From: Alphaproteobacteria bacterium bin52
GTDB lineage: Bacteria > Pseudomonadota > Alphaproteobacteria > Thalassobaculales > Thalassobaculaceae
Direction: 5' to 3'
Assembly (NCBI GenBank): GCA_002238645.1
Contig: MPMT01000047.1
Span: forward strand, 1 to 37,744
Length of the DNA: 37,744 nucleotides
Positions within the stretch are counted from its first letter, which is position 1. Each line of letters begins with the position of its first letter. Positions 10,985 to 19,491 of the stretch are shown piece after piece. The notes below the pieces were generated by a model. That model saw nothing but the letters and a program-made list of their open reading frames with translations, was not told where the DNA came from and searched no databases. The translations under genes and the position numbers were made by a program.

Positions 10985-12727
10985 ATGGCGAGTGACGCCG
11001 GCAGTCCCGTCCGCTACCAGGTCGACGAGCGCCCGCCGCGGCTGCTCGTGCTCGGGCTCGGACTGCAGCTCGCGATCCTCTCCGTTGCCGGCATCGTGCT
11101 CACGCCCGCGATCGTCATCAGGGCCGGGGGCGGCAGCGAGCAGTACATCGTCTGGGCGGTGTTCGGGGCGGTACTGGTCAGTGGCATCACCACGATCGTG
11201 CAGGCTGTGCGCGTCGGGCGGATCGGCGCCGGGTACGTCCTGCTCATGGGAACTTCCGGCGCCTTCATCGCGATCTCGGTCACCGCCGTCGCCGAGGGAG
11301 GGCCGGCCCTGCTGGCAACCCTGGTGGTCATTTCCTCGCTGTTCCAGTTCGTCTTCGCGGCCCGGCTGACCTGGTTCAGGCGGGTGCTGACCCCGAGCGT
11401 GACGGGAACCGTGATCATGCTGATCCCGGTGACGGTGCTGCCGATCATCTTCGAAATGTTCGACAAGGTGCCCGAGGGAACCCACGCCGCAGCCGCGCCG
11501 GTCTGCGCCGTCGCGACCTTCGCCATCATTACCGGGATCTCGCTGCGGGCGCGGGGCGTGCTGCGACTGTGGGGCCCGGTGATCGGTGTCGTCGGCGGCT
11601 CGCTGATCGCCGCCCTGTTCGGCCTGTACGACTTCGATCGGATCGCCCAGGCCGGCTGGATCGGACTGCCGGACCTGGTGTGGCCCGGTTTCGATCTCGG
11701 GTTCGGGCCGGCGTTCTGGGGTCTGATGCCGGCGATCGTCCTCGTCACCCTGGTCGGCGCCATCGAGACCGTCAGCGACTCGGTCGCGATCCAGAAGGTT
11801 TCCTGGCGCCGGCCACGCGCGGTCGACTTCCGGGCGGTCCAGGGTGCGGTGGCCGCCGACGGCGTCGGCAACCTGTTGTCCGGCCTCGTGGGCACGGTTC
11901 CGAACACCACCTACTCGACCAGCATCTCGGTCACCGAGATGACCGGCGTCGCGGCCCGCAGCGTCGGTGTTGCCATCGGTATCATCTTCCTGCTGCTTGC
12001 CGTCTTCCCGAAGGGAATGGCGGTGGTGCTTGCCATCCCGGGACCGGTCGCGGGCGCCTATCTCACGGTGCTGCTGGCACTGCTGTTCGTCATCGGTGTG
12101 CGCATCGTCGTCAACGACGACCTCGACGTGCGCAAGGGCGTGGTCATCGGCGTGTCGTTCTGGGTCGGCACCGGATTCCAGCACGGGCTGATCTTCCCGG
12201 AGCTCACGGCAGACTTCGCCGGCGGCCTTCTGCAGAACGGCATGACAGCGGGAGGCCTGTGCGCACTGCTGCTCAGCCTGGCGCAAACGGTGACCCTGGT
12301 CCGGCCCCGGCGCATCGAGACCGTGCTGAACATGGCGGCGCTTCACGAACTGCAGGCGTTCGGCCGGGACTTCGCCCGCCGGTCCGGCCGGGACGACCGG
12401 CTGGCCCACCGGCTCGACGCCGCGATCGAGGAGACGGTTCACCTGCTGATCGAACTGCCCGGGCAGGTGCCGCGTCGCCTGAGCCTGACACTGCGCGCCG
12501 AGAACAGTGGTGCGGTGCTCGAATTCATCGCCGCCCCGGGCGAACGGAACCTCGAGGACCTGATGACGGTGCTCGGGGAGAAACGGGCCGACCCGACCGA
12601 CGCGGGTGAGGTGTCGCTCAGGCTCCTGCGGAACGTCTCCTCCTCGGTCAGGCACCAGCAGTACCACGACGCCGACGTGGTCACGGTCAGGGTCAGCGGA
12701 CGGCCCGGCACGTCCGGGCATGCTTGA
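10985..12727 (+). CDS. NCS2 (uracil/xanthine) permease with a C-terminal RsbW-like domain
   Basis: This is an inner-membrane nucleobase:cation symporter-2 family protein of 580 residues. Residues 1-445 contain many hydrophobic segments and the family hallmarks AIETVSDSVAIQKV and VPNTTYSTSISVTEMTG, where the substrate-binding loop lies. Typical bacterial NCS2 proteins stop soon after the last helix. This one continues for about 130 hydrophilic residues (about 450-572) that follow the order of an HATPase_c_2 anti-sigma-like domain: helix LHELQAFGRDFARR, degenerate N-box AAIEETVHLLIE, then a beta sheet ending HDADVVTVRV. The usual N-box asparagine and glycine-rich lid are not evident, so ATP hydrolysis is doubtful. 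Start ATG 10985 has GAGG upstream. The gene is 135 bases downstream of the FAD oxidoreductase on the same strand. Transported substrate is probably a purine or pyrimidine. Confidence 0.9.
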   Translation: MASDAGSPVRYQVDERPPRLLVLGLGLQLAILSVAGIVLTPAIVIRAGGGSEQYIVWAVFGAVLVSGITTIVQAVRVGRIGAGYVLLMGTSGAFIAISVTAVAEGGPALLATLVVISSLFQFVFAARLTWFRRVLTPSVTGTVIMLIPVTVLPIIFEMFDKVPEGTHAAAAPVCAVATFAIITGISLRARGVLRLWGPVIGVVGGSLIAALFGLYDFDRIAQAGWIGLPDLVWPGFDLGFGPAFWGLMPAIVLVTLVGAIETVSDSVAIQKVSWRRPRAVDFRAVQGAVAADGVGNLLSGLVGTVPNTTYSTSISVTEMTGVAARSVGVAIGIIFLLLAVFPKGMAVVLAIPGPVAGAYLTVLLALLFVIGVRIVVNDDLDVRKGVVIGVSFWVGTGFQHGLIFPELTADFAGGLLQNGMTAGGLCALLLSLAQTVTLVRPRRIETVLNMAALHELQAFGRDFARRSGRDDRLAHRLDAAIEETVHLLIELPGQVPRRLSLTLRAENSGAVLEFIAAPGERNLEDLMTVLGEKRADPTDAGEVSLRLLRNVSSSVRHQQYHDADVVTVRVSGRPGTSGHA

Positions 12728-12789
12728 CCCGGCGCTTGCGGGCGGGACACTGTGACGCTCGCTGGCAAGACAGGGGATGAGCAAAGGCG

Positions 12790-13887
12790 ATGTCGCACGA
12801 CCGGACACTGACCTTCGGGTTCACCGCCGCGGCCGCAGCCGACGATGTGCCAACGCGGCGCGACGCGGACCGCTACGCCCGGATGGTGCGGGAGTGCCGG
12901 CTTGGCCATTCGCTGGGCTACGACTGCGCGTGGGTGCTGGAGCACCACTTCACCGACTACTTTCCGACCCCGAGCCCGCTGCTGGTCATGGCGCATCTCG
13001 CCGCTGCCTGTCCCGGGCTGTCGCTGGGTTCCAGCGTCATCGTGGTTCCGTGGTATTCACCGCTGCGGCTTGCCGAGGAAATCGCGATGATGAGCCATTT
13101 CTGTACCGGAGAGCTGCACCTGGCCGTGGGCCGCGGGACCGCGAAGCTCGAATACGATGCCTACGACATCGACATGACGTCGGCACGCTCGCGCCTCGGC
13201 GAGGCCATGCAGGTGATCCGCACGGCACTTGAGGGCGAACCGTTCGATCACGACGGCGAACACTACCGGATCGGGCGCACGGTCAGGCTGCGCCCGGAAC
13301 CAGTGCGGGACAGGATCTACTTCTACGGCGCCGTCGGCAGCCGCGAGAGTGCTGCCGGCAATGCGGACATGGGACTTCCTGTCCTGCTCAACACCCAGTT
13401 TCCGCCGCAGGCGCTGCAGTCCATCATCGATGCCTGGCAGGAACGCGCCGACGGGCTGGGCCTCGATCCGGGTGGATACCGGCCGTTGTCGACCAACTGT
13501 GTCATCGCCGACAGCGACGACGAGGCGCGCGAGGGTGCGCGGCACTACCTTGCGGCGTTCTTCGCGCTGCAGGCGGACCACTACGAGGCCGATGCCGACC
13601 ACTGGAAGGACATCGAGGGGTACCGGCAGTTTTCCCGGAGCTTCGGAATGCTGCGGACCCTGTCCGACCCCGCCAACCTTGACCCGTTCCTCGACAACCA
13701 GCTGATAGGCTCGCCCCGGACGGTTTCCGGGCGGCTGGAACAGTACCGGGACATGGGGTTCGACCATGTCATCATGAACTTCGCGCGGGAAGGCTGGCCG
13801 GCGGCGATGCGCGAGACCAGCATGCGCCGCTTCGCCACCGAGGTCGCACCGGCATTCAGGACCGGGCCGGGACTGGCGGTCCGATGA
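12790..13887 (+). CDS. Luciferase-like (LLM class) flavin-dependent monooxygenase
   Basis: This 365-residue protein has the TIM-barrel bacterial-luciferase fold. Supporting segments are GYDCAWVLEHHFTDYFPTPSP near residue 40, LGSSVIVVPWYSPLRLAEE near 75, the flavin/substrate strand GELHLAVGRGTAKLEYDAY near 105, and the C-terminal IGSPRTVSGRLEQYRDMGFDHVIMNF. Such enzymes use reduced FMN supplied by a separate reductase and oxygen to oxidise diverse small organic compounds. No flavin reductase gene is visible nearby. It follows the permease by 62 bases on the same strand, which is compatible with co-transcription and with the permease supplying the substrate. Substrate is not predictable. Confidence 0.88.
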   Translation: MSHDRTLTFGFTAAAAADDVPTRRDADRYARMVRECRLGHSLGYDCAWVLEHHFTDYFPTPSPLLVMAHLAAACPGLSLGSSVIVVPWYSPLRLAEEIAMMSHFCTGELHLAVGRGTAKLEYDAYDIDMTSARSRLGEAMQVIRTALEGEPFDHDGEHYRIGRTVRLRPEPVRDRIYFYGAVGSRESAAGNADMGLPVLLNTQFPPQALQSIIDAWQERADGLGLDPGGYRPLSTNCVIADSDDEAREGARHYLAAFFALQADHYEADADHWKDIEGYRQFSRSFGMLRTLSDPANLDPFLDNQLIGSPRTVSGRLEQYRDMGFDHVIMNFAREGWPAAMRETSMRRFATEVAPAFRTGPGLAVR

Positions 13888-13969
13888 GACACGGTCCCGG
13901 GCGGGACTGAAGGCGGGAACCCGCCAGGCAGCAGGGATCGGGCAGGACAGGACGGGGGGCGCGGAAACC

Positions 13970-14818
13970 ATGGAGAGTACGGCGCGGCTGGACCACGTGG
14001 TCATCAACGTGCGGCAGGACATGGATGCGGCGGAGCGGCTGTGTCGCTCGCTCGGCTTTACGGTCACGCCACGGGGGTACCACACGCTCGGCTCGATCAA
14101 TCACCTGATGATGTTCGAGACCAACTACTTCGAGCTCATCGGCATCCCCGAGGACGGAGCCACCCAGCGGGCGGACCTGATGGCGGCCGCTCCCGGCATC
14201 AACGGCCTGGTATTCAAGACCTCGAACGTCGACGACGTGTTTGCGCAGCTGGTCTCCCTGGACATGGACGGCGAGCCGCCGCACGCCTTCAGCCGGCCTG
14301 TGCACCTCGACGGCGAGGATCATCACGCCCGGTTCCGCACCGTGACCGTACGATCCGACGTGTTTCCGGCCGGACGGGTCTACTTCTGCGAACACGGCAC
14401 GCCCGAACTGGTGTGGCGGCCGGAGTGGCTGGTGCACGACAACGATGTGCTCACCATCGAGGAGGTCGTGGTCGTCACCGAGGATGTCAAGGGTGTCGCC
14501 GGCTCCTTCGCGCGCCTGCTGGACGGTGAGGTGACGATGGTCCGCGACGGTGTGCGTACCGTCGAAACCGCCGATGCCAGGCTGACCTTCCGCCGGCCGG
14601 CCGGCTACCGGGCGCAGTACGGAGACCTGGCCTCGGACATGGCCGGACGGTCGCAGATCTTCGGCTCTATCGTGTTCAGGACCGCGTCGCTGGCCCCGCT
14701 CGCCTCGATCCTGTCCGGGCTCGAGACCCCGCCGCCCCATGCAACCAGTGCCGGCAGTATCGTGGTCCGGCTACCGGAGTACGCATCGGTGCTGGAGTTC
14801 CTCGGCCCCGAGGACTGA
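13970..14818 (+). CDS. Glyoxalase/VOC-superfamily protein (Glyoxalase_3-like)
   Basis: This 282-residue protein has two beta-alpha-beta-beta-beta modules. The first opens with LDHVVINVRQDMDAAERLC and closes with FETNYFELIGIP. The second opens at LTIEEVVVVTEDVKGVAG and ends with VVRLPEYASVLEFLG. The overall pattern matches the Glyoxalase_3 (PF13468-type) branch, whose members are mostly uncharacterised. Candidate metal ligands are H9 of the first module and E residues of the closing strands, but I cannot assign them with certainty. It starts with ATG 13970, 82 bases after the monooxygenase stop, preceded by a run of six G. It may process the product of the neighbouring monooxygenase, which is inference from position only. 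Confidence 0.82.
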   Translation: MESTARLDHVVINVRQDMDAAERLCRSLGFTVTPRGYHTLGSINHLMMFETNYFELIGIPEDGATQRADLMAAAPGINGLVFKTSNVDDVFAQLVSLDMDGEPPHAFSRPVHLDGEDHHARFRTVTVRSDVFPAGRVYFCEHGTPELVWRPEWLVHDNDVLTIEEVVVVTEDVKGVAGSFARLLDGEVTMVRDGVRTVETADARLTFRRPAGYRAQYGDLASDMAGRSQIFGSIVFRTASLAPLASILSGLETPPPHATSAGSIVVRLPEYASVLEFLGPED

Positions 14819-14844
14819 TCGGCCCGCCGGGCGGACAGCGTCCC

Positions 14845-15888
14845 GTGCCACGGGTCCTCCAGGCAATGGCCGGCGCCCGCCACGGAGGCGCCGAGGCCTT
14901 CTTCACCCGTCTGGCACCTGCCCTGCATCGCGCCGGACTCGACCAGGAGGTGGTGATCCGGCGTGACCGGGCGCGGGCCGACACCCTGCGTGACGCCGGG
15001 CTCCGGCCGCACGAGCTGGCCTTCGGAGGACCGCTCGACCTGCTCACGCCGCTGCGGCTGCGGATGCTCGCAAGCTCGTACCGGCCGGACCTGGTGCTGA
15101 CCTGGATGAACCGTGCGACGACCAGGATGCCGGCAGGTCCGTGGCAGCACGTGGCCCGGCTCGGCGGATACTACGACCTGCGGTACTACCGGCGCTGCGA
15201 CCACCTGGTCGGCAACACGCCCGATATCGTGCGCCATATCGTTGCGGGCGGATGGCCGGTCGACCGCGCCCACTACATTCCGAACTTCGTCGACAGCCGG
15301 CCCGGAGCCGCAGTCGCCCGCCCGACGCTGGCGACACCGCCGGGAGCACCGGTGTTGGTGGCGCTCGGCCGCCTGCATCCGAACAAGGCGTTCGACACCC
15401 TGATCCACGCGCTGGCCCTCGTTCCCGAGGCGGTCCTGTGGCTGGCCGGCGACGGCCCGGAACGCCAGCGGCTCGAAGACCTGGCGGTGGCCACCGGCAC
15501 CGCGGCCCGGGTCCGGTTCCTGGGCTGGAGGAACGACACGGCGGACATCATTGCTGCGGCCGACCTGCTGGTCAGCCCGTCGCGCCACGAACCGCTCGGC
15601 AATGTCATCCTGGAGGGCTGGGCACAGCGCCGCCCGGTCGTGGCAACGCAAAGCGCCGGTGCCCGGCACCTGCTGGATGACGGGCACACCGGTCTGCTCT
15701 GTCCGGTCGATGACGCGCCGGCGCTTGCAGGCGCGATCCGGACCGTGCTCGGGGACGCGGACCTGGCCTCCCGCCTCGCCGCGGCCGGTGCCGCAGCCTG
15801 TCACGCATCCTTCAGCGAACGCGCGGTGGTCGACGCCTGGCTCGACCTGTTCCGCCGGATCACGGCCGAACGGTCGTGTGCGCCGTGA
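14845..15888 (+). CDS. Glycosyltransferase family 4 (GT-B)
   Basis: This is a cytoplasmic or membrane-associated GT4 enzyme of 347 residues with a GTG start. N-terminal features include the acceptor-side glycine loop GARHGGAEAFFTRLAP. The C-terminal nucleotide-sugar domain begins at PVLVALGRLHPNKAFDTL and contains the family E-x7-E motif in SRHEPLGNVILEGWAQRRPVV. It resembles lipopolysaccharide or capsule core glycosyltransferases in layout. No other polysaccharide gene is beside it: it lies 26 bases after a glyoxalase-like gene and is followed by a promoter-bearing spacer, so its target is unknown. The sugar donor cannot be read. Confidence 0.88.
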   Translation: MPRVLQAMAGARHGGAEAFFTRLAPALHRAGLDQEVVIRRDRARADTLRDAGLRPHELAFGGPLDLLTPLRLRMLASSYRPDLVLTWMNRATTRMPAGPWQHVARLGGYYDLRYYRRCDHLVGNTPDIVRHIVAGGWPVDRAHYIPNFVDSRPGAAVARPTLATPPGAPVLVALGRLHPNKAFDTLIHALALVPEAVLWLAGDGPERQRLEDLAVATGTAARVRFLGWRNDTADIIAAADLLVSPSRHEPLGNVILEGWAQRRPVVATQSAGARHLLDDGHTGLLCPVDDAPALAGAIRTVLGDADLASRLAAAGAAACHASFSERAVVDAWLDLFRRITAERSCAP

Positions 15889-15915
15889 TGGGGCGCGCGG
15901 TGTCCGTGCGACGGA

Positions 15916-15947
15916 TTGACTCGGCTGCAGCCGAACTGTCATATACC
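15916..15947 (+). promoter_or_regulatory. Candidate promoter with a palindromic operator in its spacer
   Basis: TTGACT at 15916-15921 is a good -35 element and the ATATACC region at 15941-15947 can serve as the -10. Between them lies a perfect 14-base palindrome, TCGGCTGCAGCCGA (15921-15934), whose position would let a bound repressor block RNA polymerase. The spacing to TATACC is about 20 bases, longer than ideal, and 17-18 to the weaker hexamers TCATAT or CATATA. The next gene is the SEL1-repeat gene about 170 bases downstream. Confidence 0.45.
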
Positions 15948-16117
15948 GGCTCTCCGACGAGGCGGTCGGGCCGGGGTTGGCCCGTGCGGCGGGAAACCGG
16001 ATGGAGGCTCCGACCCGTGGAGGCTGACAAGCGCCGGTGCCGGCACCGCGGTTACCGCGTCCGGCCCGGGGACATGCAGGAAGCGTCCGTGCGCCGCAAG
16101 CAATTCTCCGCCCGGTC

Positions 16118-16783
16118 ATGAGACTTGCCCTTTTCCTGATGCCGGCGGTGATGATCGCGCTGGCCGTGCTCCCGGTCAGCGCCTCGGCGGCGGACAGAAA
16201 GGTCGAGCGCCAGTCCTACGGCGAGGCGATGCGGTGGTACCGCGAGCGCGCCGAGGCCGGAGACCCGAAGGCACAATTCTATTACGGCCTGGCACTCGAG
16301 AACGGCGCCCAGGGCAAGCTGGACCCGGAAGCGGCGGTCGAGTGGTACGCGCGCGCTGCCGCGGGCGGTCATGCCATGGCGCAGTTCAAGCTCGGTCTGA
16401 TCCGCCAGTTCGGGACCGTCGGTGCGGCCGACCTTGTCGAGGCACGCCGCCTCTACGGCCTTGCCGCCGCCCAGGGGCTCACCGAGGCGGCATACAATCT
16501 TGCGGTGATGCTGGAGGACGGCACTGGCGGCCCGGTGGACCGCACACGCGCCCGTGAGTTGTTCGAGGCCACCGCGCGCGCCGGCTTCGGCCTTGCCTTC
16601 CTGCACCTGGCCAGGCTGGCCGGAGACGGTGACGATCCCGACCTGGTCCGCTCCCTGGCTTGGGCGCTGCTGGCGGAACGCGCCGGCGTGGCCGCCGCCG
16701 AAGCGTTCGGCGACACGCTGCGCCACTCCCTGACCCCGGAACGGGTCCGGCAGGCCGAGGACCAGGCGTCCGCCTGGAGATAG
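16118..16783 (+). CDS. Exported SEL1-repeat (tetratricopeptide-like) protein
   Basis: This 221-residue protein starts with a signal peptide (MRLALFLMPAVMIALAVLPV then SASAADRK), followed by about four SEL1 repeats between residues 30 and 200, recognisable by the alternating motif A-x2-WY-x-RAA-x-G-x3-A-x2-LG (examples: AMRWYRERAEAGDPKAQFYYG and AAVEWYARAAAGGHAMAQFKLG). SEL1 proteins are periplasmic or secreted adaptors for protein-protein contacts. I chose ATG 16118 because it begins the signal peptide, although no strong ribosome site precedes it; an in-frame GTG at 16037 would place 27 arginine- and proline-rich residues before it. The DUF3445 gene begins 5 bases after its stop, so the two are probably co-transcribed. 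Confidence 0.85.
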   Translation: MRLALFLMPAVMIALAVLPVSASAADRKVERQSYGEAMRWYRERAEAGDPKAQFYYGLALENGAQGKLDPEAAVEWYARAAAGGHAMAQFKLGLIRQFGTVGAADLVEARRLYGLAAAQGLTEAAYNLAVMLEDGTGGPVDRTRARELFEATARAGFGLAFLHLARLAGDGDDPDLVRSLAWALLAERAGVAAAEAFGDTLRHSLTPERVRQAEDQASAWR

Positions 16784-16788
16784 CCGGG

Positions 16789-17682
16789 ATGCTGCGCCCG
16801 CAGTACCTGCCGTTTCTTTCCGGGCAGTACCGGATGGCGATGGGCCTGCAGTCCCTGGACCCGGGCGACTGGATCGAGCCCGACGAGAACCTGGTCGGCG
16901 AACTGGAGGAGAAGGACCGGCTGCTCACGTCCCGCCACGCGGACGTGTTCCAGTGCCGTTCCGGCAGCCGTCCCGCCCAGCAGGAGACCCTCGATCTGCT
17001 GATCGACCACATGGTCCGCCACCATCCCGGCCTGCTGGTCCGGAATGCGGATGGCGTGACACTTCCACCGACCGGCAGAACCTATGTCCTCGACGACTGG
17101 CGCGGCGCTCCTCTCGACCTGGCGGGCCGGCTGGTGCAGGAGGATTTCCTGCTGCTGTCCCCGGGTGAGCGGGGATACGTGCTCGAGGCCGCCTCGCTGT
17201 GCTTTCCGTCGCGCTGGCGGCTGGCCGAGAAGATGGGCCACGTGCTCGCGGACATCCACGAGCCGGTGCCGGGCTACGCCCAACGTCTGGCGCGGCCGGT
17301 CGACCGCTTCTTCACCCACCTGTCGGAAGCCCGCCCGGTCTGGCGCGTCAACTGGTCGGTCACTGACGACCCAACGCTGTTCCAGACCGTGCGCCATACC
17401 CGTCCCGGTGTCGCCCTGATCACGCGTGGCGACGCCGGGGAACGCCTGTGGCTGCGGTGCGAACGCCAGACCCTGCGCCGGTTGCCGGTGAGCGGCTGGG
17501 CCCTGTTTACCGTCAAGACCCATGTCGACCCGATCGCCACGCTGCGACGGCACCCGGAAGCGGCGGCGGCACTGGCCGGGTCGATCCGCAGCCTGCCGGC
17601 CGCCATGCAGGGCTACAAGAACATCGCTCATTTCCGCCAGCCGCTGCTCGAGTGGCTGGACGCCGCGGCTGCCGGCTGCTGA
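16789..17682 (+). CDS. DUF3445 protein, heme-dependent oxidative N-demethylase alpha-subunit family
   Basis: This 297-residue protein matches the DUF3445 family in its ordered landmarks: LQSLDPGDWIEPDENL near residue 20, a helix with QQETLDLLIDHMVRHHP, the block LCFPSRWRLAEKMGHVLADI, then PVDRFFTHLSEARPVWRVNWS and ERQTLRRLPVSGWALFTVKT. The founding member, the heme subunit of an oxidative N-demethylase acting on dimethylamine-type substrates, has a PAS-like heme fold. Known enzymes also need a reductase subunit, which is not next to this gene. ATG 16789 follows the SEL1 stop by 5 bases and has CCGGG just before it. Its presence in the same window as two dimethylglycine-dehydrogenase-like enzymes suggests N-methyl compound turnover. 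Confidence 0.85.
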   Translation: MLRPQYLPFLSGQYRMAMGLQSLDPGDWIEPDENLVGELEEKDRLLTSRHADVFQCRSGSRPAQQETLDLLIDHMVRHHPGLLVRNADGVTLPPTGRTYVLDDWRGAPLDLAGRLVQEDFLLLSPGERGYVLEAASLCFPSRWRLAEKMGHVLADIHEPVPGYAQRLARPVDRFFTHLSEARPVWRVNWSVTDDPTLFQTVRHTRPGVALITRGDAGERLWLRCERQTLRRLPVSGWALFTVKTHVDPIATLRRHPEAAAALAGSIRSLPAAMQGYKNIAHFRQPLLEWLDAAAAGC

Positions 17683-17688
17683 GGCGGG

Positions 17689-19239
17689 TTACGGCGCCGG
17701 GCGGTTCCCGTCCTCACCGGCGAGCCGGTCGCGCAGCACCGTCTTCAGGATCTTGCCGTAGTTGTTCTTCGCCAGGCCCTCGACGAAACGGTAGGCCCGC
17801 GGCCGCTTGAACCGGGCGATGGACTCCAGGCACAGCCGATCGAGTTCGTCGGCGGTCACGGCCTCGCCGGGGACCGGCACCACGAAGGCCACCACCTCCT
17901 CACCCCAGTCGGCGTGCGGCCGGCCGATGACCGCGCATTCGAACACCGCCGCGTGGGTCAGCAGCACCTCCTCGATCTCGCGCGGATAGATGTTGGTTCC
18001 GCCGGAGATGATCATGTCCTTGGAGCGGTCCTTGAGCGTGAGAAACCCCTCGCTGTCCATGGCGCCGACATCCCCGGTCCACAGCCAGCCGTCGCGCAAC
18101 GCCGCCGCCGTTGCCCCCGGGTTGTTCCAATAGCCGGCCATGACGACATCGCCCCTGCAGGTGATCTCCCCGACCTCGCCCGGCCCGAGTGCCTCTCCGT
18201 CTTCGTCGACGATTCGCACCTCGACATCGGTCCGCGCGATGCCCGCCGATGCCAGGCGCTCGTGCCAGCGCGGGTGGCCGCGGTCCTCGAACAGGCGTTT
18301 TGGTAGCACGCTGATGGTCATCGGCGCCTCGCCCTGGCCGTAGATCTGCACGAAGCGGTTGCCGATGACCTCGAGGGCACGCAGCGTGTCGGCGAGGTAC
18401 ATCGGGGCGCCGCCATACACGATGGTCTTCAGGTTGGTCAGGTCCGCCGTGGCGAGGGCATCGGAATTCACCAGCCGGGTCACCATGGTCGGCGCCAGGA
18501 AGAAGCTGCACCCGGGCCATGTCCGGATCAGCGCCAGCGCCTCGTCAACGTTGAACCCGCCGCTTTCCGGGATCACGTTGTTCGCACCGCGCGCCACGTG
18601 GGGAAGCGCGTACAGGCCCGAGCCGTGGCTCATCGGCGCCGCGTGGATCATGCAGCCGGCCGGGTCGATGACATCGACGTCGGCGAGGTAGTTCATGGTC
18701 ATCGAGTACATGTTGCGGTGCGTGAGCATGGCGCCCTTCGGCCGGCCGGTTGTCCCGGAGGTGTAGAACAGCCAGGCGAGGTCGCCGGGCCCGACCTCGG
18801 CCAGCGCCACCGGATCGCCGTGGGCACGCGAGCGGTACTCGTCGGACCCGGCGACCAGGACCCGGGGTTCGGGGGACAGCGCGGATACCGCCTCGCCCAC
18901 GGCGGCGACCAGGTCTTCCGACGCCACGACCAGCCGCGCGCCGCTGTCCTCAAGGATGTAGGCGAACTCGCGCGGATGCAGCCTGGCGTTGACCGGCACC
19001 GCGGCAAGCCCGGCATGCCAGCACGCGTAGAGGACCTCGAGATAGGCCACGCAGTTGGTCATGACCAGCGCCACCCTGTCGCCCCGCTCGAGACCCAGGG
19101 ATCCGCGCATGGCGCCGGCGAGCCGGCCCACCTGCTCGGCCAGTTCGCCGTAGTCGAGGACGACACCATTGCCGTGGGACACGGCGGGCCGCGCGGCATT
19201 GGCCTGCGCCGCGCGCACCAGGGTTCCGGCAATGTTCAT
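17689..19239 (-). CDS. Acyl-CoA synthetase (AMP-forming, class I adenylate-forming enzyme)
   Basis: This 516-residue ligase activates a carboxylic acid to its CoA thioester through an acyl-AMP. Motifs in order are P-loop FYTSGTTGRPKGAMLTH, A5 QIYGQGEAPMT, A7 LWTGDVGAMDSEGF, A8 KDMIISGGTNIYPREIEEV and the A10 lysine K496 in KNNYGKILK. All catalytic residues appear intact. The ATG at 19239 follows GGGAGG at a suitable distance; the open frame further upstream to 20691 lies within the divergent gene and was rejected. It is convergent with the DUF3445 gene (6-base gap) and divergent from the enolase-superfamily gene across a 252-base spacer. The acid it activates is unknown. Confidence 0.92.
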   Translation of the reverse strand: MNIAGTLVRAAQANAARPAVSHGNGVVLDYGELAEQVGRLAGAMRGSLGLERGDRVALVMTNCVAYLEVLYACWHAGLAAVPVNARLHPREFAYILEDSGARLVVASEDLVAAVGEAVSALSPEPRVLVAGSDEYRSRAHGDPVALAEVGPGDLAWLFYTSGTTGRPKGAMLTHRNMYSMTMNYLADVDVIDPAGCMIHAAPMSHGSGLYALPHVARGANNVIPESGGFNVDEALALIRTWPGCSFFLAPTMVTRLVNSDALATADLTNLKTIVYGGAPMYLADTLRALEVIGNRFVQIYGQGEAPMTISVLPKRLFEDRGHPRWHERLASAGIARTDVEVRIVDEDGEALGPGEVGEITCRGDVVMAGYWNNPGATAAALRDGWLWTGDVGAMDSEGFLTLKDRSKDMIISGGTNIYPREIEEVLLTHAAVFECAVIGRPHADWGEEVVAFVVPVPGEAVTADELDRLCLESIARFKRPRAYRFVEGLAKNNYGKILKTVLRDRLAGEDGNRPAP

Positions 19240-19491
19240 GATTGCGGCCTCCCGCCACTCGATAACGCGTCCGTTCCGAATACCACAATGCGGCGTCATC
19301 CGGTGGGGTAGAGTGTCGCGCGGCACCGGCACCGCGCCCCGGGGCCGGTTGCCCCGCGTCGTGGACAGACCACCGGAGGCTGGCGTTCCACACTGGACAC
19401 CGAAAGTATAGCGGGCAGCTGCGAACCGGGGACATCGCGCAGGGACCAACCCTCCGGGACTTCGGATGCGGGACACGAGGGAGAAAGTTCC

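Noticed and set aside
10523..12808. Long minus-strand open frame (about 761 codons) opposite the NCS2 permease
   Set aside because: It is opposite a well supported gene and its product is rich in D, R, G and H with no domain; such long antisense frames are normal in high-GC DNA.
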